Source: Verrucomicrobiota bacterium (GTDB taxonomy: Bacteria; Verrucomicrobiota; Verrucomicrobiia; Limisphaerales; JADLHS01). From it: a stretch of DNA of 14,186 nucleotides. Positions 1 to 6,761 of this stretch are shown here, in pieces. The stretch lies in NCBI GenBank assembly GCA_004297495.1, contig SCTL01000557.1, positions 1 through 14,186 of the forward strand, in the 5' to 3' direction. Positions within the stretch are counted from its first letter, which is position 1. Every line of letters begins with the position of its first letter. Below the pieces are notes generated by a model, which was given only the letters and a program-made list of their open reading frames with translations, did no database searches and was not told the origin of the DNA. A program made the position numbers and the translations under genes.

Positions 1-2
1 AA

Positions 3-77
3 TGGTGCGCGATGCAGGGTTCGAACCTGCGACCCCTACCGTGTCAAGGTAATGCTCTACCACTGAGCTAACCGCGC
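3..77 (-). tRNA. tRNA-Val (anticodon GAC), CCA encoded
   Basis: A full cloverleaf can be folded on the minus strand. The 7-bp acceptor stem pairs GCGCGGT with ATCGCGC (one G-T pair), followed by discriminator A and an encoded CCA. The D-arm is GCTC/GAGC. The anticodon stem is TTACC/GGTAG with loop TTGACAC, which places GAC at 34-36 and reads valine codons GUC/GUU. The T-arm is GCAGG-TTCGAAC-CCTGC. The gene lies in the same direction as, and about 100 bp beyond, the glycosidase gene. The 100 bp between them hold nothing I recognise apart from a 10-bp palindrome. Confidence 0.97.
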
Positions 78-181
78 ATCCGAAGGTCAAAAGCGACGGG
101 CAGAATGCTTTGTCCCCAGCCTCCGTTCAAGCCGAAAATCCCGCGTGCTCGATTGAGCCAGCGCAAAACCGAACCGGTTCT

Positions 182-3100
182 TCACTGGCCCGGTGTGACG
201 AAATCGCCCACGAACACACGGTAATCTTTGATGCGCCCGCCGCCGGCGCTTTGGCGCGGCACGTAGCGGAAGCCGGAAACCGTCAGGGTCTTGCCGAGAT
301 CGAGCACGAGCCGATGCGGATGGTTCGGCGAGGCGCTGCCCCATTGCGTGTGCCAGAGATTCGCGGTCTGGCCGTCAATCGCGTTCTCCGCCGTGCCGTC
401 CTCGCGCTCACGCTCCTCGCTGTCCACGTAGGCGATGGTCCAGCCGTCGTGGCTCAACGGCTTGCCGCTCGCGTCGAGCAAATCCAGTTCGGCGATGGCG
501 GCGTGCGGCTTGCCGTCCTGCGCGTTGAGTGATTCGAGGCAGAAAAATTTTCCGCTCGCGGCGGCGTTGAACTTGATCTCCTGCGTGTCGTTGCCCGGAG
601 CGAAGGTGCCGGTGTAAGTAGGCGCAAGGCCGTCGAGTTTCAACGTCACCTGTGGTCGGTGCGACTTGGCGAAGTCGAGTTCGGGTCGGAGCTGATCGAG
701 GATGGGGGCTTCGAGTCCGGTGATTTCCGGTTTCGTCGGCCCGAGCAAATCCCAGATCACGATTTCGTTTATGCCCGCGCGCAGCCAGCAGCCCGGCAGG
801 TAAGCCGTCTGCGACGGGCCGATGTTCCAGAAGCGGGCGAGGCAATGGCCGTTCACCCACACCACACCTTTGCCCCAGTTGCGGAGGTCGAGAAACGTGT
901 CGCCGGGCTTTTCGAGATGGAATGTCGTGCGCCAGAACGCGGGACTGGCCGCGTTGGTGGAATTGTATTTCATCGCGGCGAGCATTGGTGAGTCGAGCGG
1001 CAGACTGAAAACTTTCCAGTGCAGCAACGGCACCCCGCCCAGTTTGACGGGCGCAATCAAACCTTTCGGATCGCGCATCTCCGGGCCGAAATTCACGCGG
1101 CCCATCGGCTCGACCAGGACGTCGAGTTTCGCGGGCAACGCGCGCGCCGGCAACGCCAGCCGCGCGCTTCCCGCGCGGCGATCCAACACACCGATGCGCT
1201 CGCCATCGAGGAACACGTAACCGAAATCGTGGATCGCGGCGGCTTCGAGCCACGCCGCGTCGCCAGGTTGAATCGTCGTTCGATAAAGAATGCAGCCGAA
1301 ACCTTGATCGTATTTCTCCATCGCGCGCGGTTCGAGGTCGCTGACGGACGCCGGAAGGTTGTCAAAGACGGCGGCGACTTGAGTTGCGGCAACGGGCGCG
1401 AAACTGATAGCGGAGTTTTTCGCCGGCGGTTCGGGAATGGTTTCGCCGGGCAAAAGATGTTTGGCGAACAGCTCGCGCGTTTTGAAAAACTTGTCGGTGG
1501 TCCAGCCGGCTTCGCTGATCGGCGCATCGTAATCGTAGGACGAAGTGTCCGGTTTGAACGGCCGGTCGCAACCGCCCCACAACCCGAACGTCGTGCCGCC
1601 GTGCGCCATGTAGATGCTAAAGGATGCGCCGGCTTTGAGCATGTAGTCGAGGTCGGCGAGATATTTGTCGGTCTTGCCGGTGTGATGCGGCTGCCCCCAC
1701 GTGTCGAACCAGCCGGGATAAAATTCGCCGCACATGAGCGGGCCTTGCGGCAGAATCTGCCGCAATGCCTTGAATGCGCCCGCCGGATCGGAGCCAAAAT
1801 TCACGACGGGAAACAAATCCGCGCGCCAGCCGTCTTTCAGATGATCCTTGGGATTGCAGGCGAAGAGCGGCACGTCGAATCCGGCGTCAATGAAGACCTG
1901 CCGGAGTTCGCCCATGTAGTCCGCGTCCTTGCCGAAGAAGCCGTATTCGTTTTCCACCTGCACCATGAGGATCGGACCGCCGCGCGTGATTTGCAGCGGG
2001 CCGAGCACACGGCTGACTTCCTTGAAATATCTTTTGGCCGCTTCGATGTAGCGCGGGTCGCGTGTGCGGAATTTCACGCCGTCCTCCTTCAGCAGCCACC
2101 ACGGCGTGCCGCCCATTTCCCACTCGGCGCAGGCGTACGGGCCGGGGCGCAGGATGACCCACAAGCCTTCCTCCTGCGCGATGCGGCAAAACTGAGCCGC
2201 GTCGGCCTCGTCAGCCCAGTTGAATTTGCCGGGCTGCGGCTCGTGCAAGTTCCAGAAGAGATACGCGCAGACCGTGTTCAGTCCCATCGCCTTCGCCATC
2301 TGTAAACGATGCCGCCAATACTCGGGCGGCACGCGCGGCGCGTGGATTTCACCGCAGCGAATCTGGAAGCGCTGGCCGTCGAGCAGGAAATCATTCGTGC
2401 CGATGGCGAAGGTGTGCTTCGCCGCGCTCGCGATTTTGGTTTGCGGCAGTGACCATTTATCTTCCCAACGAATCTTCGGTCTGCCGTCCGCATCGAAACG
2501 CAGCGGCAGCCAGAGGTAGCGCGAGTCCGGCAGGTTGGTGGAGTTCCAGCGATCGGCCATGAAGATGAACGTTTCAGGCAAACCTTGCACCGGCAGAACG
2601 TAAGTGCTTTGGGAATTGAAACTGGTCTCGGCCTCCGCGCCTTCCCATGGATTGCCGAGTTCCGTCCACGGGCCCATCGGTGAATCCGCGACGGCGGAGC
2701 GCGCGGCGTTCGGCGCCCAACCCGTGCAGCCCGACGCGATGAGATAATACTTTCCATTTCGCTTGAAGACGGCGGGCGCTTCCATCGAGCGGCCCACGAA
2801 GATGCGGCGATATTTTCCGGCGGGCTTCAGGTAATCATCACTGAGTTGCGAGACGTGCATCGTGGGATTTCCTTCCGAGGAATAGAATTGATACGCCTTG
2901 CCGTCGTCATCCACGAAGAGCGTCATGTCCCGCGCCATCTGGCCGCCCTTGAAATCGCGAGCCAGGGCGTTGGTCCGGCCGGCTTGCTTGTCCGCCGGTG
3001 TCGCGCCTTCCGGCCAGACTCCCGCGTTGGGACGAAAACTTCCGAGATACTTGAACGGCCCGGTTGGACTGTCGCTCACGGCCACGCCCGAGCGCGCGGC

Positions 3101-3583
3101 GGAATAATCCTCCGAGTCAATGTGCAGCCACATCACGAACTTCTTCGTCGCGCGATTGTAAATGACCTTGGGTCGCTCGATGACTTTGCTGTTGTGCAAA
3201 TCGTGCGTGCGATCCTTCGTGACCGCCGGCAGCGCCAGCCCTTCAAATTTCCAGTCGGAAAGATTCGTCGAGCTGTAGCACGAGACGCCCATCGCCACGA
3301 CCCGCGTGCCGCCCCACGAACGATTGGCTGCCGGCGCCCACGTGCGGCCTTCCTTGAACTCGCCATACCAATAATAAACGCCCTCGTGAAACAACATCCC
3401 GCCGCCGTGAGCGTTGATGGCCTTGCCGGCAACATCATTCCAGATTTCGCCGGGAGCAAAAGCGCGGACGCGTGACTCGGTGGCGGGCGCGGCGGCAACG
3501 GCCACGCCAATCAAGACTGAGGCTGTCGCCAGCAGCGTTGCTAAAAGCTCCGCCAGGATTCTCCGGGATAGTGACGATTTCAC
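182..3583 (-). CDS. Secreted GH43-like / GH35 beta-galactosidase fusion protein with C-terminal discoidin-like domain
   Basis: One uninterrupted frame of about 1133 residues holds two glycoside hydrolase domains. With a GTG start at 3583 the N-terminus (KSSLSRR, then about 22 hydrophobic residues ending AVAAAPA) is a signal peptide, so the enzyme should be exported. Another GTG at 3601 is possible; no ATG precedes the signal peptide in this frame except far upstream inside the next gene. Residues ~40-385 resemble five-bladed GH43 enzymes of the exo-beta-1,3-galactanase type: NAHGGG..., YYWYGE, RDMTLFVDDDGKAY, and MEAPAVFKRNGKYYL with the likely acid Glu268. Residues ~390-720 are GH35: QIRCGEIHAPRVP, WNLHEPQPGKFNW, the NEYG acid/base Glu546 and the GEFYPGWFDTWG nucleophile Glu620. 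A galactose-binding-like beta region follows, and residues ~1000-1133 (NAIDGQTANLWHTQW..., LVLDLGKTLTVSGFRYVPRQ) look like an F5/8 type C domain that ends early. Likely role: removal of galactose from plant or algal galactans outside the cytoplasm. The GH35 call is firm; the GH43 subfamily and the substrate are inferred. Confidence 0.9.
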   Translation of the reverse strand: MKSSLSRRILAELLATLLATASVLIGVAVAAAPATESRVRAFAPGEIWNDVAGKAINAHGGGMLFHEGVYYWYGEFKEGRTWAPAANRSWGGTRVVAMGVSCYSSTNLSDWKFEGLALPAVTKDRTHDLHNSKVIERPKVIYNRATKKFVMWLHIDSEDYSAARSGVAVSDSPTGPFKYLGSFRPNAGVWPEGATPADKQAGRTNALARDFKGGQMARDMTLFVDDDGKAYQFYSSEGNPTMHVSQLSDDYLKPAGKYRRIFVGRSMEAPAVFKRNGKYYLIASGCTGWAPNAARSAVADSPMGPWTELGNPWEGAEAETSFNSQSTYVLPVQGLPETFIFMADRWNSTNLPDSRYLWLPLRFDADGRPKIRWEDKWSLPQTKIASAAKHTFAIGTNDFLLDGQRFQIRCGEIHAPRVPPEYWRHRLQMAKAMGLNTVCAYLFWNLHEPQPGKFNWADEADAAQFCRIAQEEGLWVILRPGPYACAEWEMGGTPWWLLKEDGVKFRTRDPRYIEAAKRYFKEVSRVLGPLQITRGGPILMVQVENEYGFFGKDADYMGELRQVFIDAGFDVPLFACNPKDHLKDGWRADLFPVVNFGSDPAGAFKALRQILPQGPLMCGEFYPGWFDTWGQPHHTGKTDKYLADLDYMLKAGASFSIYMAHGGTTFGLWGGCDRPFKPDTSSYDYDAPISEAGWTTDKFFKTRELFAKHLLPGETIPEPPAKNSAISFAPVAATQVAAVFDNLPASVSDLEPRAMEKYDQGFGCILYRTTIQPGDAAWLEAAAIHDFGYVFLDGERIGVLDRRAGSARLALPARALPAKLDVLVEPMGRVNFGPEMRDPKGLIAPVKLGGVPLLHWKVFSLPLDSPMLAAMKYNSTNAASPAFWRTTFHLEKPGDTFLDLRNWGKGVVWVNGHCLARFWNIGPSQTAYLPGCWLRAGINEIVIWDLLGPTKPEITGLEAPILDQLRPELDFAKSHRPQVTLKLDGLAPTYTGTFAPGNDTQEIKFNAAASGKFFCLESLNAQDGKPHAAIAELDLLDASGKPLSHDGWTIAYVDSEEREREDGTAENAIDGQTANLWHTQWGSASPNHPHRLVLDLGKTLTVSGFRYVPRQSAGGGRIKDYRVFVGDFVTPGQ

Positions 3584-3696
3584 AGTGGTTAAAGCGTTCA
3601 CAGGAATGTTTTGCCGTGCGGCTGGCGAGAGGGCGAGAATTTTTCCAAACTCTTTCGGGTGGGTGTCCCTTGAAGCGGGCGGCGCGCCACTACACG

Positions 3697-4371
3697 TCAG
3701 TTGAGCGTGAGCCAGGCAACGCCAACCACCAGAGCTGCGACCGCCGAAGTGCCGAGCAGGCCGCGGTAAACTTTCGCACCCGCGTGAGACCAGCGGGCGG
3801 TAATCGCGCCAATCAGCCACGAGAAAACTGCCATGGAAAGAACCGTTCCCAACGCGAAGGCGAATAAATAGGAAGCAGCCTGGAACTTGGTGGGAAATGC
3901 CAGAATCGGCAACACACCCAGAAAATGCGAACTGCCGGCGAGGCCGTGCAACGTGCCGATGCCGAACGCCGCGTGCAGGTGCCGGCGATGCGCCTCCGGT
4001 TGCTCGTGCGCGTGACCGTGGTGATGCACGTGCAAGTGAACATGCCGCGCCCCGTCGTGCTCGTGTTCGTGTATGTGAACGTGTTCGCTGAAAGTTTTCC
4101 GCAACGCCCACAGCCCGATGCCCACGAGCATCACTCCCACGAGCCGCTCGCCCCAGGTGCTCAACCATTCGAGCGGAAGCAAATCCCGCAGCGCCAGCGA
4201 TAGCAGGCCGACGAGCACGACGCCCGCCGAATGGCCGAGTCCCCAGCGTGCGCCATGCCGCCACGTGCGCCGTTTCTGGCGCACGGCCAGCGGCGCGACT
4301 GCCGCCAGATGGTCCGGCCCGGACCACACGTGGACGCCTCCGGCGATCAATCCTGTAATTGCTGCGATCAT
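3697..4371 (-). CDS. NicO/UreH-like membrane metal transporter with histidine-rich loop
   Basis: A 224-residue, strongly hydrophobic protein with about six membrane segments. The first carries HVWSGPDHLAAVAPLAV (H14, D20, H21), followed by WGLGHSAGV (45-51) and a later TLHGLAGSSHFLG. These His/Asp motifs inside membrane helices are typical of the nickel/cobalt transporter and urease-accessory UreH-type families. Between the two halves, residues 97-133 hold 16 histidines in 37 positions, a loop expected to bind divalent metal. Direction of transport (uptake or efflux) and the metal cannot be told from sequence; Ni or Co is the family-based guess. The ATG at 4371 is chosen because the hydrophobic domain begins there; a TTG at 4440 would add 23 polar residues. 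No Shine-Dalgarno sequence is visible, and a strong hairpin lies directly upstream. It follows argJ in the same direction after 133 bp. No urease or hydrogenase genes are present nearby. Confidence 0.8.
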   Translation of the reverse strand: MIAAITGLIAGGVHVWSGPDHLAAVAPLAVRQKRRTWRHGARWGLGHSAGVVLVGLLSLALRDLLPLEWLSTWGERLVGVMLVGIGLWALRKTFSEHVHIHEHEHDGARHVHLHVHHHGHAHEQPEAHRRHLHAAFGIGTLHGLAGSSHFLGVLPILAFPTKFQAASYLFAFALGTVLSMAVFSWLIGAITARWSHAGAKVYRGLLGTSAVAALVVGVAWLTLN

Positions 4372-4374
4372 GAA

Positions 4375-4437
4375 CCCGGCATGAGCCGGGCGAAGACTTT
4401 GCGCAAAGCGGCCTCGCGACGCAAAGCAATCTTTGCC
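4375..4437. repeat. Cluster of hairpin-forming palindromes between argJ and the metal transporter gene
   Basis: Three perfect inverted repeats sit in 63 bp. They are CCCGGC-ATGA-GCCGGG at 4375-4390, the 12-base palindrome CTTTGCGCAAAG at about 4399-4410, and GCAAAG-CAAT-CTTTGC at 4422-4437. None is followed by a T-run on either strand, so they are not classical terminators. The first ends only three bases before the transporter ATG and could affect its translation, or act as an mRNA-stability element behind argJ. Function is not established. Confidence 0.55.
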
Positions 4438-4504
4438 CAAGTCTGCGCCAGCATTGCTACTTCGCGGCGCTTGCGCGATTAACTCTCAGGCGAATTTGTT
4501 TATC

Positions 4505-5845
4505 TCAGCCTCCCAAGGTTGTGGGATCAGTCACATCGCCTTTGTTGAAATCAACGTAATGCTCGGTCAAATCGGCGGCGTACATCACCGCGCTGGCTTT
4601 GCCGAGGTTCAGATTGATGTGCAGTTCAAATTCCTTCGGCGCAGCGGCGAGGCAAAGCTCCTTGAACGTCGCCTTCGTCGGTTGGCCGCGTTTCAAGCTC
4701 CACAAAATCTTTTTGCTGCCCGACGCGCTGTAGCCGATGTCCACCTTCTCCTCGACCACCGTGGCGGGCGAGTAACCAATGGCGTCAATGATGCGTCCCC
4801 AATTCGGGTCGCCACCGTGCCAGCTAGTCTTCACCAGCGCGCTGTTCGCGACCGCTCGTGCGGCGGCATCGGCATCCTGAATCGTTTTTGCGCCGTTCAC
4901 GCGCACGGTCACGACGCGATGCACGCCCTCGCCATCGCGCACAATCATCTTCGCGAGTTCGAGGCAGACGTGATTGAGCGCGCCGCAGAAAGTTCGATGT
5001 TGAGCGTTGAATGTTGAATGTTGAATGTTCCGATTTCCCGCCAGCCCATTCGCCAGCACCAGCACCGTATCGTTGGTGCTCATGTCGCCGTCCACGGTGA
5101 TGCGATTGAAACTATTCGCCACCGCTTCCTGTAACGCCGCCTGCAAGGCCTTCGCCTCGATGGCCGCATCCGTGGTGATGAAACAAAGCATCGTGGCGTG
5201 CAATCCGGCGTGTGGCAACGCGGCTGGCCGCGCGCCGGTCGCGGACATCCCGGGCTGAATCATACCAGCGCCTTTGCAAATGCCGCCGATGCGGACTTTT
5301 TTTCCGCCAAGTGAAAACTCCACTGCGATCTGTTTCGGCTTTGTGTCACTGGTCATGATCGCCTCGGCAGCTTCCGCCGCGTGCGCGGCTTCGTGACCGA
5401 GAATGTGCAGCGCGTGGAGAATGCCAGATTTTACATTCTTCATCGGCATCGTCACGCCGATGCGGCCCGTGCTGCCGACGAGGACTTGTTCCTCCGGCAT
5501 GTGCAATTGCTTCGCGAGCACGGCGGCCATCTCGCGTGCGTCCTTCATGCCCTGCTTGCCAGTGCAGGCATTGGCATTGCCGGAGTTCACGACGATGGCC
5601 TGCGCCTTGCCGCGCTTCACACGCTCGGCGCAAACCTTCACCGGCGCGGCGCAGACTTGATTCGTGGTGAACATGCCCGCGACCGTGGCCGGCACTTCGG
5701 AGACGATGAGCGCGAGGTCGCGCTTCTTGCCTTTCTGCGAGCCTTTGCCTGTGCCGAGGCGTTTGATGTCACAGAACACGCCGCTGGCCAGAAAGCCCTG
5801 CGGCGCGCAGACCGAACCGTCAACCGTTTTGAACTTCAGTTTCAT
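4505..5845 (-). CDS. argJ: ArgJ, bifunctional ornithine acetyltransferase / N-acetylglutamate synthase
   Basis: ArgJ moves the acetyl group from N-acetylornithine to glutamate, recycling it in arginine synthesis; some members also use acetyl-CoA. The 446-residue protein has the family landmarks: DLALIVSEVPATVAGMFTTNQVCAAPV, VVNSGNANACTG, STGRIGVTMPM, KGAGMIQPGM, ATMLCFITTDA, NSFNRITVDGDMSTNDTVLVLANG, LAKMIVRDGEG, WHGGDPNWGRIIDAIGYS and YAADLTEHYVDFNK. Autocleavage into two chains is expected before Thr218 of ATML. The start is taken at the ATG at 5845; a TTG two codons upstream is in frame. Two oddities: a 16-residue stretch (SATGARPAALPHAGLH) stands between GMIQPGM and ATML, where many homologues have no extra residues, and residues ~272-285 (NIQHSTFNAQHR...) are translated from a DNA heptamer repeat. 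It lies downstream of argC in the same direction. No argB is seen next to it. Confidence 0.97.
   Translation of the reverse strand: MKLKFKTVDGSVCAPQGFLASGVFCDIKRLGTGKGSQKGKKRDLALIVSEVPATVAGMFTTNQVCAAPVKVCAERVKRGKAQAIVVNSGNANACTGKQGMKDAREMAAVLAKQLHMPEEQVLVGSTGRIGVTMPMKNVKSGILHALHILGHEAAHAAEAAEAIMTSDTKPKQIAVEFSLGGKKVRIGGICKGAGMIQPGMSATGARPAALPHAGLHATMLCFITTDAAIEAKALQAALQEAVANSFNRITVDGDMSTNDTVLVLANGLAGNRNIQHSTFNAQHRTFCGALNHVCLELAKMIVRDGEGVHRVVTVRVNGAKTIQDADAAARAVANSALVKTSWHGGDPNWGRIIDAIGYSPATVVEEKVDIGYSASGSKKILWSLKRGQPTKATFKELCLAAAPKEFELHINLNLGKASAVMYAADLTEHYVDFNKGDVTDPTTLGG
4993..5031 (-). repeat. Five-unit heptamer (TCAACAT-type) array inside argJ coding sequence
   Basis: On the minus strand this reads GGAACAT, TCAACAT, TCAACAT, TCAACGC, TCAACAT, then CGAACT: a degenerate tandem repeat of period 7. 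It lies wholly within argJ and is translated as NIQHSTFNAQHRT. The bases at 5006-5031 are identical, over 26 positions, to 10774-10799 in the spacer before the LptF/G-type gene. The array falls in a variable loop of ArgJ, between LANGLAGN and FCGALNHVCLELA, so the frame and core motifs survive. Confidence 0.9.
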
Positions 5846-5901
5846 TTTCAAATTTCAATGGCCGCAAGAGAACACAACGATTTGTTCAATGCAGCTTCCG
5901 A

Positions 5902-5974
5902 CGTAGCTGCGTCTCGGCAGAGCCGCCAATTCAACCAGCTTTCTGTGTGCGGCTTTCTGCCGAAAGCTGCTACG
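5902..5974. repeat. 73-bp imperfect inverted repeat between the phzF-like gene and argJ
   Basis: The left arm 5902-5926 (CGTAGCTGCG...GCAGAGCCGC) and the right arm 5949-5974 (GCGGCTTTCTGCCG...CTGCTACG) pair with few mismatches and one two-base bulge around a 22-base loop. Transcribed, this is a long stable hairpin. The right arm contains the TAG stop (5970-5972) of the phzF-like gene. There is no T-run, so it is more like a REP/MITE-type element or an mRNA 3' end protector than an intrinsic terminator. No second copy is seen in this window. Confidence 0.75.
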
Positions 5975-6761
5975 CCACATCTTCTATTTCAATTTCCCCG
6001 CGCAGGTAAAGCACAGCTTGGCCGCCGATGCGCACGCGGTCGCCGACGAGTTCGCAATGCAACTCGCCGCCGCGTTGGGAAATCTGGCGCGCGAACATTT
6101 TGGTTTTGCCAAGCCGCGCCGCCCAGAACGGAATCAACGTGCAATGCGCCGAGCCGGTGACCGGGTCTTCGTTCACGCCGGATTGCGGCGCGAAGAAACG
6201 GGAAACAAAATCGCAATCTTCGCCGGGAGCAGTGGCGATGACGCCCGTGCAATCCAGCGTCGCGAGTGCGGCGAAGTCCGGCTGCAACACGCGCACTTCT
6301 TCCTCGCGGGCGAAGACTGCCAGAAAGTCGCGCGACCTCAGAACTTCCTTCGGCTGCGCGCCGAGGCCGCGAATCAGCGCGTCCGGCGCGGCGCAGGGAG
6401 TCGCTGGGCGCGAGGGAAAATTCAGCGTGAGCAAATCGCCCTCGCGCGAGACCGTGAGCAAACCGCTCGGCGAGTGAAAGCGGATTTCGTTTCCGCGCGC
6501 ACCGCGTTCGCTGAACAGCACGAAGGCCGCGCCGAGCGTGGCGTGACCGCACAAATCCATTTCCACCGTCGGCGTGAACCAGCGCAATTCGAAGTCGTCG
6601 CCGCGCGGAACGGTGAAGGCGGTTTCAGAGAGATTATTGTTGGCGGCGATGCGCTGGAGCGTGGCATCCGGCAGCCAGCGTTCGAGCGGGCACACGCCAG
6701 CGGGATTGCCGTGAAACGGATTCGCGGCAAACGCGGCGACTTGATAGCAGGGAAGTTTCAT
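5970..6761 (-). CDS. PhzF family isomerase/epimerase
   Basis: A 263-residue protein of the PhzF/DapF-fold superfamily. Family signs are YQVAAFAANPFHGNPAGVCPL at the N-terminus, NNNLSETAF with the catalytic Glu46, RWFTPTVEMDLCGHATLGAAFVLF (His73), and SRFFAPQSGVNEDPVTGSAHCTLIPFW in the second half. In PhzF the glutamate moves a proton during phenazine synthesis. No phenazine genes are here, and most family members have unknown substrates, so only a small-molecule isomerase role can be inferred. The ATG overlaps the methyltransferase stop (ATGA), and GGTGA stands five bases upstream, so translation is probably coupled. The stop codon lies inside an inverted repeat. Confidence 0.92.
   Translation of the reverse strand: MKLPCYQVAAFAANPFHGNPAGVCPLERWLPDATLQRIAANNNLSETAFTVPRGDDFELRWFTPTVEMDLCGHATLGAAFVLFSERGARGNEIRFHSPSGLLTVSREGDLLTLNFPSRPATPCAAPDALIRGLGAQPKEVLRSRDFLAVFAREEEVRVLQPDFAALATLDCTGVIATAPGEDCDFVSRFFAPQSGVNEDPVTGSAHCTLIPFWAARLGKTKMFARQISQRGGELHCELVGDRVRIGGQAVLYLRGEIEIEDVA

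Noticed and set aside
171..180. GAACCGGTTC palindrome just past the glycosidase stop as a terminator or operator
   Set aside because: A single 10-base palindrome with no T-run and no repeat nearby is easily chance in GC-rich DNA.
1019..2305. 428-codon open frame on the plus strand opposite the GH35 domain
   Set aside because: It is antisense to a strongly supported gene, is rich in Arg/Ala/Val as GC-rich shadow frames are, and shows no family motif.
3584..4429. Extension of the glycosidase frame upstream to 4429
   Set aside because: That stretch overlaps the transporter gene on the same strand, encodes arginine-rich low-complexity residues and would bury the signal peptide at residue ~283.
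4993..5031. CRISPR array
   Set aside because: The repeat unit is only 7 bases with no spacers, and no cas genes are near.
5902..5974. Intrinsic terminator between the phzF-like gene and argJ
   Set aside because: The hairpin is strong but no T-run follows on either strand, so it is listed as a repeat instead.
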